64,000 bases of DNA. Origin: Candidatus Melainabacteria bacterium (GTDB lineage: Bacteria; Cyanobacteriota; Vampirovibrionia; Obscuribacterales; Obscuribacteraceae). The translations under genes and the position numbers were made by a program. Shown here piece after piece: positions 16,751-26,234 of this stretch. The notes under the pieces were generated by a model. The model did no database searches. It was not told the DNA's origin and saw nothing but the letters and a program-made list of their open reading frames with translations. The first letter of the stretch is position 1. Each line of letters starts with the position of its first letter. The DNA is taken from the NCBI GenBank assembly GCA_013288645.1, contig JABDBL010000005.1:51420-115419 (forward strand). Reading direction: 5' to 3'.

Positions 16751-19630
16751 ATGCTAAATATTGTCGCCAATGAATCCAATCCTCTTAATAGAGAACTGCT
16801 TGTACCGGCAGTAAATCTGCGCGCTTTTAGAAGTAAATTTTTTAAATGCTATATTCAACCTGCACACGGCATAGGTGCTGAAGATTTATCAGCGCTTTTG
16901 CTTTATTTCGCTTTGTCTTTTATTGACAATAAAAGGGGTTTGTCTAAATTATTTAAGACTGCTGCATCTGTAAATAAAAGATTCGAAGAATTTGCCGACA
17001 ATGAAATGCTTCTCTTGGGTAGCGAGCTTTTAGAATTTTTAGCCGAATTTCTGCCTGCGAACCTTAGCGATGTAATGGTGGTACCAAACAAGGTATCGTG
17101 GCATCGAGCGAGGCAGTTTTATATTAAACAAAGTAATGATATCTTTTTTGAGGATATGGCTAATTTGGGATTTGCCTATCAAATATTTAGTGCTAGTGAC
17201 AGAAAGAAAAAGGCGTTAGCTGCTTTGCAGCGAGCAAATAAAAAGATTACCAAAGAAGAGTTAATTGCTTTCACTCAGCTATATACACCTAGTTGGGTGG
17301 TTGATTTTTTAGCTGCTAATGCCGTTTTATCGGGCACCGAAAGCGAAAAAATTTCCAATAGATATTCACGTTGTTTAGTACCCGGACAAAATCATATTGA
17401 TAAAAAAAATAATCTTGAGCTAAAAGATTTTTCTTTGCTAGATCCGGCTTGTGGAGCGGGACAATTTTTATTTTCTGCTTTCGATTTACTAATTGAGCTG
17501 TACTGCTATCGTGGTTATGAAAGGCAGATGGCAGCAAAACTTATACTTAGTAAAAATATATTTGGGGCTGACATCGACGAAAAAGCTCTTTGGGTGGCTG
17601 GACTTGGTCTATTAAGTAAGTATTTAGTAGTTAGCAAGTCGATTAAATCAATGCCTGATAGATTGAATAATTTGGCCTGGATTAGGGCAGCCGATATAAG
17701 TGAAAGACTGGACGAAAGCAATTTTTTGGGCAGTATCGATAATCGTTTATCACAGAAGCATTTTTTGAAAAATCAATATTCAGTGCTATTAACCAATCCA
17801 CCATATATTGGTAGAAGATGTTTGAGTCGTGAGATTAAAGCAATGCTTAAAGAACAATACCCAAATAGCAGTGCCGATCTTTCAGCAGCTTTTCTTGAAC
17901 GTTGCCTGACAATGCTCAAGCCCGATGGTAAGTTAGGAATTATTACCCAGTCTTCTGTCATGTCAATTCCGAGCTATAAGGCGTTGCGTGAATATTTACT
18001 CAATAATTTTTATCTGCAGGCAGCTATTCATTGTGGCCCGGGAGTCTTTCCATTAGCCAGTGGTGAAAAAATTGACAGTATTTTACTGCTTGTTAATGGA
18101 AGCGACATTCTAAGCCAGGAAAGAGCAAGATTAAAAACTTGCTTTGTGGATTTGAGCACTGAAAAAGATAAGTCTATAAAATTAGAGAGTGCTTTGAATT
18201 GTCCTTTCAGCACGAATAACTATAACGGATCGAATTATGAATCTGTTAATTTTATTGATCAGTCTAATTTTGCATACGGCATACCTAATAATTTGTTGTC
18301 GCAATTGTCACCAAATTTTTATAAGAAAATAAATAAATTGCCAAAGCTAGGTGATATAGCTGACATAAGACAGGGTCTCGCGACTACAGATAATGGAAAG
18401 TTTGTCCGTTACCATTTTGATGTGGATGAAGATTTAATAGGAAAAACCTGGGTACCATATGTCAAAGGGGCAGGAAGAGAGCGTTATGCTAGTAGTAATC
18501 CATTTGTGGTGAAATGGGGGAAGAATGGTAAAGAAATAAAAAATGCTGTTGTTGAAGCATATCCTTATCTAAAAGGTAAAACGGCATGGGTAGTAAAAAA
18601 TGAAGAGTTTTATTTTCGCCCAGGATTGTGTTTTTCTTTTATAAATAAATCTGGCCTTGCTGTACGTCGTCTACCAGCAGGAGCCATTTTTGATGTTGCT
18701 AGTTCGGCCATTTTTACTTTGCCCGAAGAAGAAGATTTTTTACTTGCTTATTTGAATTCAAGCATAATAGGGCTCTTAGCTAAGAGTATTAATCAAACTA
18801 TAAATATACAAGTCGGTGATATAAAAAAAATACCTATAATCCCATTCAATAGAAATTTAAAAGAAGAAATAAGTAAGCTTGGTAATTTAGCTTTTGCAAT
18901 AAAGAACGAGTTACTTGATTGTTCTTTAACTTTACTCAAACCTCAATTGACAAAACGATCTGCTGATGATCTTTCGGTAATTTTAGAAGAGTATATAAAA
19001 TTACAAGAACGATTAACAGGAAAGCTGTGCAGCATCCAAATAGATATTGATAATAAAATTATGAATGCTATGCAAAATATTGAGGTTATTGATCATATAG
19101 AAAGACAAGTTCTAGATAGAAATCTGAGTTTGTCAGAGAAAAAAGTGTTTGACGAGAGACAATGTGTTTATAAAATGTTCAATTCTATGGTATCAAATGT
19201 AATATCAACTGGTGAAGGTGATAGGTTGGTCTTAGTGCCTGTTGTTAATAATGAAAATTTATCTAAATTGTTTAACCTAACAAATGATGGCGTAGCTTGG
19301 TTTGAAAATAAACTAGGAATTTCTCTGGTAAAATTTTTTTCTCAAGCAAGACTTATTAATATAAGCAAGCTAGCTCAAGAACCAAGTCGTTATTTTAATT
19401 ACTATCTAAGCGATGACAATTCCTGCATGCTCTTTTCCTCTTCTGCTGCTCGTCATTTCAAAAAAGATATGTTGAGCAAGAATCTTTTTATTGCGAAGGA
19501 ATTGTCGGATAATTCAGATTTGCTCAATAAAGTAAACAGAGTTTGGCAGGCTATATTTAAGAAGCTTGATGATATCGTTGATTGGACGAGCAAAGATCTT
19601 GAGAATGCCTTCAAATCGGTTGGGATTTGA
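16751..19630 (+). CDS. Large adenine-specific DNA methyltransferase, PglX/Eco57I-like, no nuclease seen
   Basis: A 959-aa protein. Residues 1-170 form a helical N-terminal region. ELIAFTQLYTPSWVVDFL leads into the N6-adenine methyltransferase core: motif I DPACGAGQFLF at about 231 and motif IV NPPYIGRR at about 349. The gamma-type order and the target-recognition part (DIRQGLATTDNGKF near 538, VPYVKGAGRERYASSNPF near 570) resemble BREX PglX and Eco57I-family enzymes. No PD-(D/E)xK or helicase motif and no BREX partner genes (brxA/B/C, pglZ) are visible nearby. It therefore looks like an orphan or solitary modification enzyme, or the only part of a system in view. Confidence 0.85.
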   Translation: MLNIVANESNPLNRELLVPAVNLRAFRSKFFKCYIQPAHGIGAEDLSALLLYFALSFIDNKRGLSKLFKTAASVNKRFEEFADNEMLLLGSELLEFLAEFLPANLSDVMVVPNKVSWHRARQFYIKQSNDIFFEDMANLGFAYQIFSASDRKKKALAALQRANKKITKEELIAFTQLYTPSWVVDFLAANAVLSGTESEKISNRYSRCLVPGQNHIDKKNNLELKDFSLLDPACGAGQFLFSAFDLLIELYCYRGYERQMAAKLILSKNIFGADIDEKALWVAGLGLLSKYLVVSKSIKSMPDRLNNLAWIRAADISERLDESNFLGSIDNRLSQKHFLKNQYSVLLTNPPYIGRRCLSREIKAMLKEQYPNSSADLSAAFLERCLTMLKPDGKLGIITQSSVMSIPSYKALREYLLNNFYLQAAIHCGPGVFPLASGEKIDSILLLVNGSDILSQERARLKTCFVDLSTEKDKSIKLESALNCPFSTNNYNGSNYESVNFIDQSNFAYGIPNNLLSQLSPNFYKKINKLPKLGDIADIRQGLATTDNGKFVRYHFDVDEDLIGKTWVPYVKGAGRERYASSNPFVVKWGKNGKEIKNAVVEAYPYLKGKTAWVVKNEEFYFRPGLCFSFINKSGLAVRRLPAGAIFDVASSAIFTLPEEEDFLLAYLNSSIIGLLAKSINQTINIQVGDIKKIPIIPFNRNLKEEISKLGNLAFAIKNELLDCSLTLLKPQLTKRSADDLSVILEEYIKLQERLTGKLCSIQIDIDNKIMNAMQNIEVIDHIERQVLDRNLSLSEKKVFDERQCVYKMFNSMVSNVISTGEGDRLVLVPVVNNENLSKLFNLTNDGVAWFENKLGISLVKFFSQARLINISKLAQEPSRYFNYYLSDDNSCMLFSSSAARHFKKDMLSKNLFIAKELSDNSDLLNKVNRVWQAIFKKLDDIVDWTSKDLENAFKSVGI

Positions 19631-19753
19631 GAATGGGTCGTTGTTGATTTTAATTAGAGTTGTTTGGTATTGCTAACGGTGCATGACAGCAATAACGGTT
19701 ATTCGGTATAAGTCATATTCAGGCTGCATTAAAGTTAATAGCTCTTTGATATT

Positions 19754-20494
19754 TTAATACGACTCTTGAACTTTTTCATAGTCATTGCGGATCCAGTTAT
19801 AGCCTGGCTCAATATTAGTTCCGGCAATATAATCAGATTCCAAAGAAACAGATTTTCTTTGAGACCCGGTAGGAAAAGTTAGACCGGGATTGCCATTCAA
19901 GCTGAGAATCGCATCAACTAAGCCACTATCGAAAGCACTACTGCCACTTGATTTAACCAGAATTGCATTAAGGACGCGTTCATTTGTTACTGTTACTCGC
20001 ACGATAGCATGACCTGAAATATCTGCAACTCGGCTCCAACGACCATAAATGGCACCGGATAATTGCTTATACCAACGTTCCCAGCCAATCATTAATTCGC
20101 GCGAGCCACGATCTGCTCCTAAATCAAATTTATTTGCAGATAAGTCTTGGAATTTATCAGGCTGTACTAAACCAAGACTAGCTGTCTGACTGTCAAGGTT
20201 GCCACTATTAACGTTACCGCTTAACGGATTAGAAAATTTATTGGTGTCAATCAATCCAGTTAAAGGGGCACTTGTTGGTCTGCTTAGTCTTAAGGAATCT
20301 GACTGAGGATTGCCATCTTTGTTTAATGGTCTAGGCAAACGTGTATTAGCATCATCATCTTCTTGTACAGAACCTTTTAAAACTTCGCCGTCGGCTATTG
20401 CTGCTGAGGAGAAATTCAAACAAAAGGTTGAGCATAAAAGCAAAATCAATTGAGTTTTTAAATGTATTGAAAAGGTCATATTTTTTACTTTCAT
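19754..20494 (-). CDS. Exported protein with TonB/TolA-like C-terminal domain
   Basis: A 246-aa protein with a signal peptide at residues 1-35 (IHLKTQLILLLCSTFCL, end AIA). A Ser/Asn/Pro-rich linker follows, then a C-terminal domain at about 140-225 (WYKQLSGAIYGRWSRVADIS, HAIVRVTVTNERVLNAILV, SSAFDSGLVDAILSLNG). This pattern of beta strands with 'S.g...D.....' matches TonB/TolA C-terminal-family domains, here without the usual N-terminal membrane anchor and Pro-Lys spacer. It begins 3 nt after the stop of the TPR gene, so translation is probably coupled. Function is unassigned beyond a periplasmic protein-protein role. Confidence 0.78.
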   Translation of the reverse strand: MKVKNMTFSIHLKTQLILLLCSTFCLNFSSAAIADGEVLKGSVQEDDDANTRLPRPLNKDGNPQSDSLRLSRPTSAPLTGLIDTNKFSNPLSGNVNSGNLDSQTASLGLVQPDKFQDLSANKFDLGADRGSRELMIGWERWYKQLSGAIYGRWSRVADISGHAIVRVTVTNERVLNAILVKSSGSSAFDSGLVDAILSLNGNPGLTFPTGSQRKSVSLESDYIAGTNIEPGYNWIRNDYEKVQESY

Positions 20495-20497
20495 AGT

Positions 20498-21949
20498 TTA
20501 GCGATGCCTGCCACCCATAAAACCCCTCATTCCGCCCATCATCCCACCGTAGAAAGCTCCACTGCTGCGGTAACCAGGTGCACTTAACATAGAGCCTAGG
20601 GCGGCTCCTGCTAAACCGCCAATAGCAGCTCTTTCCATCATTGTTGTCATGCTATAAGGTATGTAATTACTATAAGTATAACCAGGCATATAAGCTGAAC
20701 TCATTCCAGGTGTATAGTAACTACTGCTATAACCATTTGCAGCGTCGGCCGGTTGCCAACCTAATTCGTTATTACCTTGGTCAGAAAAAGGAGTAATTTC
20801 TCCTGGTGTGTCTGGTGTCCAATCATTGCTATTTTGATTAGCAAGATTGTCTTGTCCGTGCTTATTTTTGCCCTGTTTTTTGCTTAGATCTGGATTATTG
20901 TTAGAAAATGTATCAACGCCGCGATTGGCCACAGAATTTTGTTTTTGTCCTTCGCTATTGTCTAACTCCGCTAGAGCATCTGAGTATTGTTTATTATCTG
21001 GAGCAAGTTTAACAGCTTGATTGAAGGCATTGTTGGCATCGCTGTTTTCATTCTTAGCCCTGTAAGCTTGGCCAAGAGCATAATAAATATCTGCTTGATC
21101 TGGAGCCTGAGCCACAACTGCTTTGAGATTAGAGATGGCAGAATCATAATTGCCCTTTGCATAGTCGGTTGCAGCTTGATCAACTTTTGCCTTTAATGTC
21201 TCAATCTGTTTGCTGGATAATTTTGCTTGTTTGCTTGCTGTCTGTTTTGGAACATTAGCAGCAGAAATTTTTGATTTCATACTTTCTATAGCATTTTTGA
21301 TTTCTTCATCGTTAGGATTACTTTTAAGTGCTATTTGATAATAATTCAAGGCACTTTGCCAATCAGCTCTACTTTCGGCTATGGCACCTAAATTGTAATT
21401 AGCATCGGCGTTTTTACTATCTAAAGAAAGAACATTCTTAAAGAGTGCTTCTGCTTGGCTTGTTTGTCCTTGCCCATATAATTGCATTGCTTGTTGCAAT
21501 GAATTATTTATTCTGTCACGCTTAGCGTCGCTAGGCGGTAGACTTTCATTCTCTTCCGATTGCTCATTGCCTTCTGTTGCCACTCGTGGGGCGGCGCCTT
21601 TTAGTGTATCCCCTCGGTCTAAAGTGGGCGCTAAGGGGGGTGATAAAGAGTTTTCGGCTTTACCAGTTAGGGTAGAAGCAATGGCAAAAATGCGAGAATG
21701 CAAGGCCCCGCTGTGGGTTTTGCCGAAAAGTATTTTTTCTAGCGAATCAACCCGCTTTTCGTTTGGCAGACTCTTGTGAGGGGAGCCATAAATGGTAGTT
21801 TCTAGTCGAGCTAATTGATCCAAGTCAGTATAGTCCAGATCGGATTTGGAGGCAGCCCAACCGGCAGGAATGCAAGCATGTGCGCACGACAATAAAAAGA
21901 CTTGTGCTAAGGCTTGGGACCGCTTCCTAAGGTTATTCTTTGTTTTCAT
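20498..21949 (-). CDS. Exported TPR protein with Gly/Met-rich C-terminus
   Basis: A 483-aa protein with signal peptide (ALAQVFLLSCAHACIPAGWA). Two TPR blocks are seen: one near 145-215 (LFKNVLSLDSKNADANYNLG, WQSALNYYQIALKSNPNDEE) and one near 250-320 (YDSAISNLKAVVAQAPDQAD, ALGQAYRAKNENSDANNAFN). An Asn/Gln/Ser-rich spacer follows, then a C-terminal glycine-zipper-like stretch (AAIGGLAGAALGSMLSAPG) and a Gly/Met/Arg tail. The zipper could insert in or associate with a membrane. It is the first gene of a two-gene operon with the TonB-C-like protein. Confidence 0.82.
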   Translation of the reverse strand: MKTKNNLRKRSQALAQVFLLSCAHACIPAGWAASKSDLDYTDLDQLARLETTIYGSPHKSLPNEKRVDSLEKILFGKTHSGALHSRIFAIASTLTGKAENSLSPPLAPTLDRGDTLKGAAPRVATEGNEQSEENESLPPSDAKRDRINNSLQQAMQLYGQGQTSQAEALFKNVLSLDSKNADANYNLGAIAESRADWQSALNYYQIALKSNPNDEEIKNAIESMKSKISAANVPKQTASKQAKLSSKQIETLKAKVDQAATDYAKGNYDSAISNLKAVVAQAPDQADIYYALGQAYRAKNENSDANNAFNQAVKLAPDNKQYSDALAELDNSEGQKQNSVANRGVDTFSNNNPDLSKKQGKNKHGQDNLANQNSNDWTPDTPGEITPFSDQGNNELGWQPADAANGYSSSYYTPGMSSAYMPGYTYSNYIPYSMTTMMERAAIGGLAGAALGSMLSAPGYRSSGAFYGGMMGGMRGFMGGRHR

Positions 21950-21984
21950 TTAAGACTAAGACCGTATAGCATATTTGGACCGCT

Positions 21985-22012
21985 ATTATAAATTTTCCGC
22001 ATTAATGTGCAA
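21985..22012 (-). promoter_or_regulatory. Sigma70-like promoter for the TPR/TonB-C operon
   Basis: On the minus strand: TTGCAC (22012-22007), a 16-nt spacer, TATAAT (21990-21985). Predicted start near 21978, about 29 nt upstream of the TPR gene ATG. Confidence 0.55.
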
Positions 22013-22216
22013 TTTCTGTGAAGTATGCCTACATTTTGGGCTTTTTTTGTTCTTTTGGCAATTTTGTGCGTAATTTGGCAGGATCAACAAGAATTATTGA
22101 CAATTGTAATCATATCAAGCAATTGAGCAGCAGACATCCGAATGCAACGATTGGGCAAATTACTCCAGCAAACTGTAAGGGTGCTTCAATCAGCATGGTA
22201 CAAAATTTTTTAATTT

Positions 22217-23473
22217 TCATATCACCGCTGATGTTTTATTAGCCCAAACATATCTTTTGAGAAGTGGTGCAGGTCTGAAGCGCTCACCATACGCTTTGTT
22301 TAAAATTTCGATTTTGCTTAGGCAATTCTTTAAACCATAATCAAAGGCATATTCAAGCAGGCCTATTTTCATCCCCAGTCCTGCTTTTAAAGCTGGATCA
22401 ATGTCTTGAGGAGAAACTATCTTTTCTTGTAACAGTAAAAATGCTTCATTGATCATTGGTAAAAATAATTGCATGGGGTCAAAAGGCGGCAGATTAACCC
22501 GACTTGCGACTTTTTCATTTTCAGCCAAAGAAATTAGTTCTTGTAATTGAGGATTAATGTTTTGGGGTTTGCGCTCCCCTTCTACATAAGTATAAAAACC
22601 CGCACCGGTTTTTTTGCCTAATAGTTCTCTTTCAACCATTATTTCAAGTAGCGGTGCAGGTCTGAATCGTTCACCGTATTCTTCATAATTGAAACGCGCA
22701 ACCGACAGACCAATATCCAGGCCGTTCATGTCGCGCAATTGTAGTGGGCCTATAGGCATAAGCATTTGGCAAGCGGAATCATCTATTGTTTTTACATCAG
22801 CAAGACCCGATTGCAAAATCCAAATTGCTTCGTTTATGTATCGCCCTAGCAAGCGATTAACTAGAAACGATGCACATTCTTCTACTTTGACCGGTAATTT
22901 GTCCAGACTTTTGACGAAATCAATGGCTGTTGCAATAATTTCTGGTGTGGTATTTAATCCCGGTATGATTTCTACCAAAGACATTATGTGAGCAGGGTTA
23001 AAAAAGTGCATGCCTAGCACTTGATTTGATCTATTTGTGAACGAAGCAAGCTGGGTAATAGAAAAGCTAGAAGTATTGGAAGCAAAAATCGTTTTTTTAT
23101 GACAGATTCGATCCAATATTTGAAAGATTGATTTTTTTACTTCTATGTCTTCATTTACTGCTTCAATTACTAAATCGAGATTGCAAAAATCTTCGAATTT
23201 ATCAGTTGATTGAATAAGCAAACGTCTGTGTTTGGTATCTAAAGAGGCCGCTGAGGTTGAATTTAAGTCTTTTCTTCCTTCTGATTTGCGTTCCAGCGCT
23301 GCAAACATGTTATCGATTCGTTGCAGCCCTTTCTCTAAAGCAGCTGGCTGCTTGTCAATTAATTTGATTGGCAGTCCCAGTTTGCTTATTGCTACGGCGA
23401 TAGAGGAGCCCATAGCGCCTGCTCCGACGATACCTAGCTTAGAAATTTGACCGGAAGGAAATTGAATAATCAA
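22217..23473 (-). CDS. 3-hydroxyacyl-CoA dehydrogenase with two C-terminal domains
   Basis: A 418-aa NAD-dependent enzyme oxidising 3-hydroxyacyl-CoA in fatty-acid or butanoate-type pathways. The Rossmann motif is LGIVGAGAMGSSIAVAISK. Catalytic-region landmarks follow: NLDLVIEAVNED, IFASNTSSFSI, GMHFFNPAHIMSLVEII (catalytic His) and SFLVNRLLGRYINEA. Two HCDH C-terminal domains follow, both marked by YGERFRPAPLL. The first retains LGKKTGAGFYTY; the second lacks this and ends KRYVWANKTSAVI. No thiolase, crotonase or acyl-CoA dehydrogenase is adjacent. Dehydrogenase identity is firm; the exact substrate is not. Confidence 0.92.
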   Translation of the reverse strand: MIIQFPSGQISKLGIVGAGAMGSSIAVAISKLGLPIKLIDKQPAALEKGLQRIDNMFAALERKSEGRKDLNSTSAASLDTKHRRLLIQSTDKFEDFCNLDLVIEAVNEDIEVKKSIFQILDRICHKKTIFASNTSSFSITQLASFTNRSNQVLGMHFFNPAHIMSLVEIIPGLNTTPEIIATAIDFVKSLDKLPVKVEECASFLVNRLLGRYINEAIWILQSGLADVKTIDDSACQMLMPIGPLQLRDMNGLDIGLSVARFNYEEYGERFRPAPLLEIMVERELLGKKTGAGFYTYVEGERKPQNINPQLQELISLAENEKVASRVNLPPFDPMQLFLPMINEAFLLLQEKIVSPQDIDPALKAGLGMKIGLLEYAFDYGLKNCLSKIEILNKAYGERFRPAPLLKRYVWANKTSAVI

Positions 23474-23599
23474 GAGATAATTGCCTCTGGCATCAAATAG
23501 GGATTATATTTCTTGCAGCGTAGGCTTTGCAACACTAGATTAATCAAAGATCTGGGAAAAAATTTGATAATTCAAGAGCTGATTGAATAGACTTTTTGT

Positions 23600-24073
23600 T
23601 TACTCTTTATTTTGTATTGAGTCAGGAAAAACATAAGTATATGGAAAGCTTTGTTTGCATTGAAAAGTCAAATCATATTGGCCAGGAGAAAACCAATGTA
23701 CCAGGATTGATTTTACAGTCACGGCGGTTGTTACTGTAACGGTGCCATTAAACGACCCACCATTTAGCTGAGCTGACTTTATATCAGCGGCACTAGCTGT
23801 GTTCTCTACAGAAATCAAACGCAAGTCAGCAATAATACCCATTTTTCTATCGTTTGCTTCTAAAATAACAGAACTTGCCCTTGCGGCAGCTGAGTTAGGA
23901 TCGCCGCTTGCAGCTAAGCGGGCTGCTTCCCTGCAAGCTTTATCATTAAACTGTGAGCCAATAGCAAACATTGCAAAATCAAAAACTGTGAGAAAAACTG
24001 GGATGGCTAACAAAAGTGCAAAACATAATTCAATAATTGAGGTTCCATTTTTGGATTGCCGTTTTGGTGTCAC
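23600..24073 (-). CDS. TadE-like pseudopilin
   Basis: The frame is open upstream to an ATG at 24121, but the GTG at 24073 has GAGG 8 nt upstream and yields the expected short basic N-terminus (VTPKRQSKNG). This is followed by the TadE signature: G-T-S-I-I-E-L before a hydrophobic helix (CFALLLAIPVFLTVFDFAMF). The rest (about 115 residues) is soluble, with KACREAARLAASGDPNSAAA, which matches TadE/TadG minor pilins of the Flp/Tad system. It sits downstream of the TadG-like gene at 24148 on the same strand. No Tad ATPase (TadA), platform or secretin gene is in view. Confidence 0.82.
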   Translation of the reverse strand: MTPKRQSKNGTSIIELCFALLLAIPVFLTVFDFAMFAIGSQFNDKACREAARLAASGDPNSAAARASSVILEANDRKMGIIADLRLISVENTASAADIKSAQLNGGSFNGTVTVTTAVTVKSILVHWFSPGQYDLTFQCKQSFPYTYVFPDSIQNKE

Positions 24074-24147
24074 TTTAATAACCTCAAGATGGTAAGACAA
24101 AATGAAACAGATTAACTGCATGGATGGCGAAAACTATGTAAAGTTGT

Positions 24148-25056
24148 TTATGGGATTTTGGTAGTAGATCCTTGTGCAGTAGCTGTAGAACTAGCTGATA
24201 TATTAAACCTGCCCTCTTTATTATCGGTTCGAATAATCATATTGCCTAATACTCGCACACCTTCGGGTAATTGTTCAGGCTTATTGCACTTCTTTTCGTC
24301 CTTATCGTCAAATATCAGCGCGGTTGCTACAAAATCATCTTGATTGGCTAAGCGCACTGGACTTATAGTATTTTCAATGCAGGCAGGCAATGTGGAGAAA
24401 TAAAAATTCAACTTTAAGTCTGGAGGAGGAAGCTTGGCATTAATATTACCGTAATAAAGTTTACTGTTTTTTTCAATATAGTTTTTCTCCAAATCGAATT
24501 TGTATAAATCTTTTATTACTGCAGGGCTTGTGATATTGGACAGGTTATTGCTTGCAACAAGTTGTACATTATTGATATACAACTGATTTTCGATAAACCA
24601 AGGCATCAGCCAATTGCCAGCTTCAGTTCTAGCATGGCGTAATTTTTTAACGGTTTCGCGGCAATTGCTCACAGCAAGATCAATTTGATTAAGTCTTTCT
24701 TTTTCGACCATAGAAGAAGCTTCAACGGATTCGTTCACCAATAAATCGGCCAAATTCGCATAGACTGGCATGGAATTATTAGCTATACTTAGACTCTGTC
24801 GGGACAAATAAATCAATTCTCGCGTATGTTCTACAGTGTCATTCATTTGGCCAATTCGATTTTGCGCATTTAAGGATTTAGCTAAATCTATGGCAATATC
24901 ATCACACTGTGTTTGCGCTCGCTTTTGTTCTGAGAGTATTATATAAAAACCCAGGCCAATAATAATCACAAAAACAACCAATCCTATAGCTAGACTAGCC
25001 AAAAGTAACATATTGCCTTTGTTTATACGGACAGTTGTTGGTTTGTTATCAGCCAT
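24148..25056 (-). CDS. TadG-like membrane-anchored pilus/exported protein
   Basis: A 302-aa protein with one membrane segment at about 14-40 (MLLLASLAIGLVVFVIIIGL). A long extracytoplasmic domain follows, opening with QKRAQTQCDDIAIDLAKSLN, the pattern of TadG-like Flp pilus proteins (helix, then 'aD.aAlaaA'-type segment). Residues 45-130 are helical; the C-terminal part is Ser/Thr/Ala-rich (SASSTATAQGSTT). It lies 75 nt upstream of the TadE-like gene, same strand, and is divergent from the second TadE-like gene at 25662. Confidence 0.7.
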   Translation of the reverse strand: MADNKPTTVRINKGNMLLLASLAIGLVVFVIIIGLGFYIILSEQKRAQTQCDDIAIDLAKSLNAQNRIGQMNDTVEHTRELIYLSRQSLSIANNSMPVYANLADLLVNESVEASSMVEKERLNQIDLAVSNCRETVKKLRHARTEAGNWLMPWFIENQLYINNVQLVASNNLSNITSPAVIKDLYKFDLEKNYIEKNSKLYYGNINAKLPPPDLKLNFYFSTLPACIENTISPVRLANQDDFVATALIFDDKDEKKCNKPEQLPEGVRVLGNMIIRTDNKEGRFNISASSTATAQGSTTKIP

Positions 25057-25661
25057 TTGATTGTATGATGACCTAATTATTCAGCTATTTTTTGCACTTC
25101 CGCAAATACGAGAATATTTCCATTTACCCAAATTTATAACTAAATTAACTCAGCGAGCAAGATTACTATGAGCTTCCTTTTAATCTACTAGTAATGCGTG
25201 GCCAAAAGACTATACCTTAAATAGTTATTTGCTACCACCCGATGAGCGTAATGAATCCTTGAATTCTTCACCAGGTTTGAGTAAGCAGCTAAGAGGCGAA
25301 AACTCGTATAAAATGGCTTGGTATTGCATTTAGTGCCACTGTCCAATACGATATTATTGGTATGGTATTATATATAGTGTCTTTCTTTCCAGGGCATATC
25401 ATTTAATTAATTGTTAGTTTGTCGCCAGCATGCTTCTTTCAAATTCAAGTTTTCTTGCGCTGTAAGCAAGATTTTTAAATAGCAAAAGTCGTAATCGCTA
25501 AATATGACGCGTAGGAGAAGCAGGACAAAATGGACACATATTAGTAGTTGACAAGACTGCACGCTTTATTGCATATTTAATCTTGATTAGCCAAAGTTGA
25601 AAATTAACATGATATTTGACCTATTAACCGGGCACATTTATATTGTACAAGTTATCAGTGC
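25057..25661. other. 600-nt intergenic region between divergent Tad-like genes
   Basis: A+T-rich, with no ORF or RNA gene that I can support. A promoter-like pair lies at its right end (25616-25644). No strong hairpin or repeat array was seen in the rest. Confidence 0.5.
25616..25644 (+). promoter_or_regulatory. Sigma70-like promoter before the second TadE-like gene
   Basis: TTGACC (25616-25621), a 17-nt spacer, TATATT (25639-25644). Predicted start near 25651, leaving only about 11 nt before the ATG at 25662, so translation would be nearly leaderless. Confidence 0.55.
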
Positions 25662-26234
25662 ATGAGCATGTTGTATAAGCGAATGTCGTTGCTACGCAAG
25701 CCATATGGCTATCAAATAGCCGAGTTTTCTGCTGCTTTCGTCTTACTAATTCTAGTGATTATAGTTCCACTACTTGACCTAAGCGTTTTGCCGTTACATT
25801 GGATTCTTACTCAGGAAATTATCAATTCGCAAGTAAGACGTTTAGCCCAATGCAAAACTTTTAGCCGGGCAGTTGATCTTTTAAATACCGATTCAACGCT
25901 AGGTACACAGCTGGTTCAGCTGGGTGGTGTAAAGCTGAAATCAGTTGAACCCAAATTAATCATATCGATGACTAAGTCTCCTTATGACGTTTTTACTGCT
26001 GCTGAAGCCAAACCAATACCACCTGAGTGGTTACCTGATGGTAAAAAGTCTCCTTGCAAATATGAACTTGAGATGGACTCTCATATTGAGCTCAGTCCTC
26101 TTATTATGCTTAATTGTTTAGGAATGGAAATAGTGGGATTAACCAAACCCTTTAATTGCATAATAAAGGCAAAAACTCTTTGGGAAAATTATGGACGCGA
26201 TCCGATTAGCAAAAAATTCTATATGGACGAGTAA
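25662..26234 (+). CDS. TadE-like pseudopilin, second copy
   Basis: A 190-aa protein with a short basic N-terminus (MLYKRMSLLRKPYG), the Glu-containing pilin-type junction QIAEFSAAFVL, and a hydrophobic helix (VLLILVIIVPLLDL). A soluble part without recognised domains follows (two Cys near the C-terminus). This is the TadE/TadG plan, differing in sequence from the copy on the opposite strand. The ATG at 25662 lacks a clear Shine-Dalgarno; a second ATG is two codons in. Its end overlaps the next gene by 44 nt in another frame. Confidence 0.65.
   Translation: MSMLYKRMSLLRKPYGYQIAEFSAAFVLLILVIIVPLLDLSVLPLHWILTQEIINSQVRRLAQCKTFSRAVDLLNTDSTLGTQLVQLGGVKLKSVEPKLIISMTKSPYDVFTAAEAKPIPPEWLPDGKKSPCKYELEMDSHIELSPLIMLNCLGMEIVGLTKPFNCIIKAKTLWENYGRDPISKKFYMDE

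Noticed and set aside
22018..22242. A 74-codon plus-strand frame upstream of the hydroxyacyl-CoA dehydrogenase 3' end
   Set aside because: GTG start without ribosome site, overlaps the promoter of the divergent operon and the end of a firm gene.
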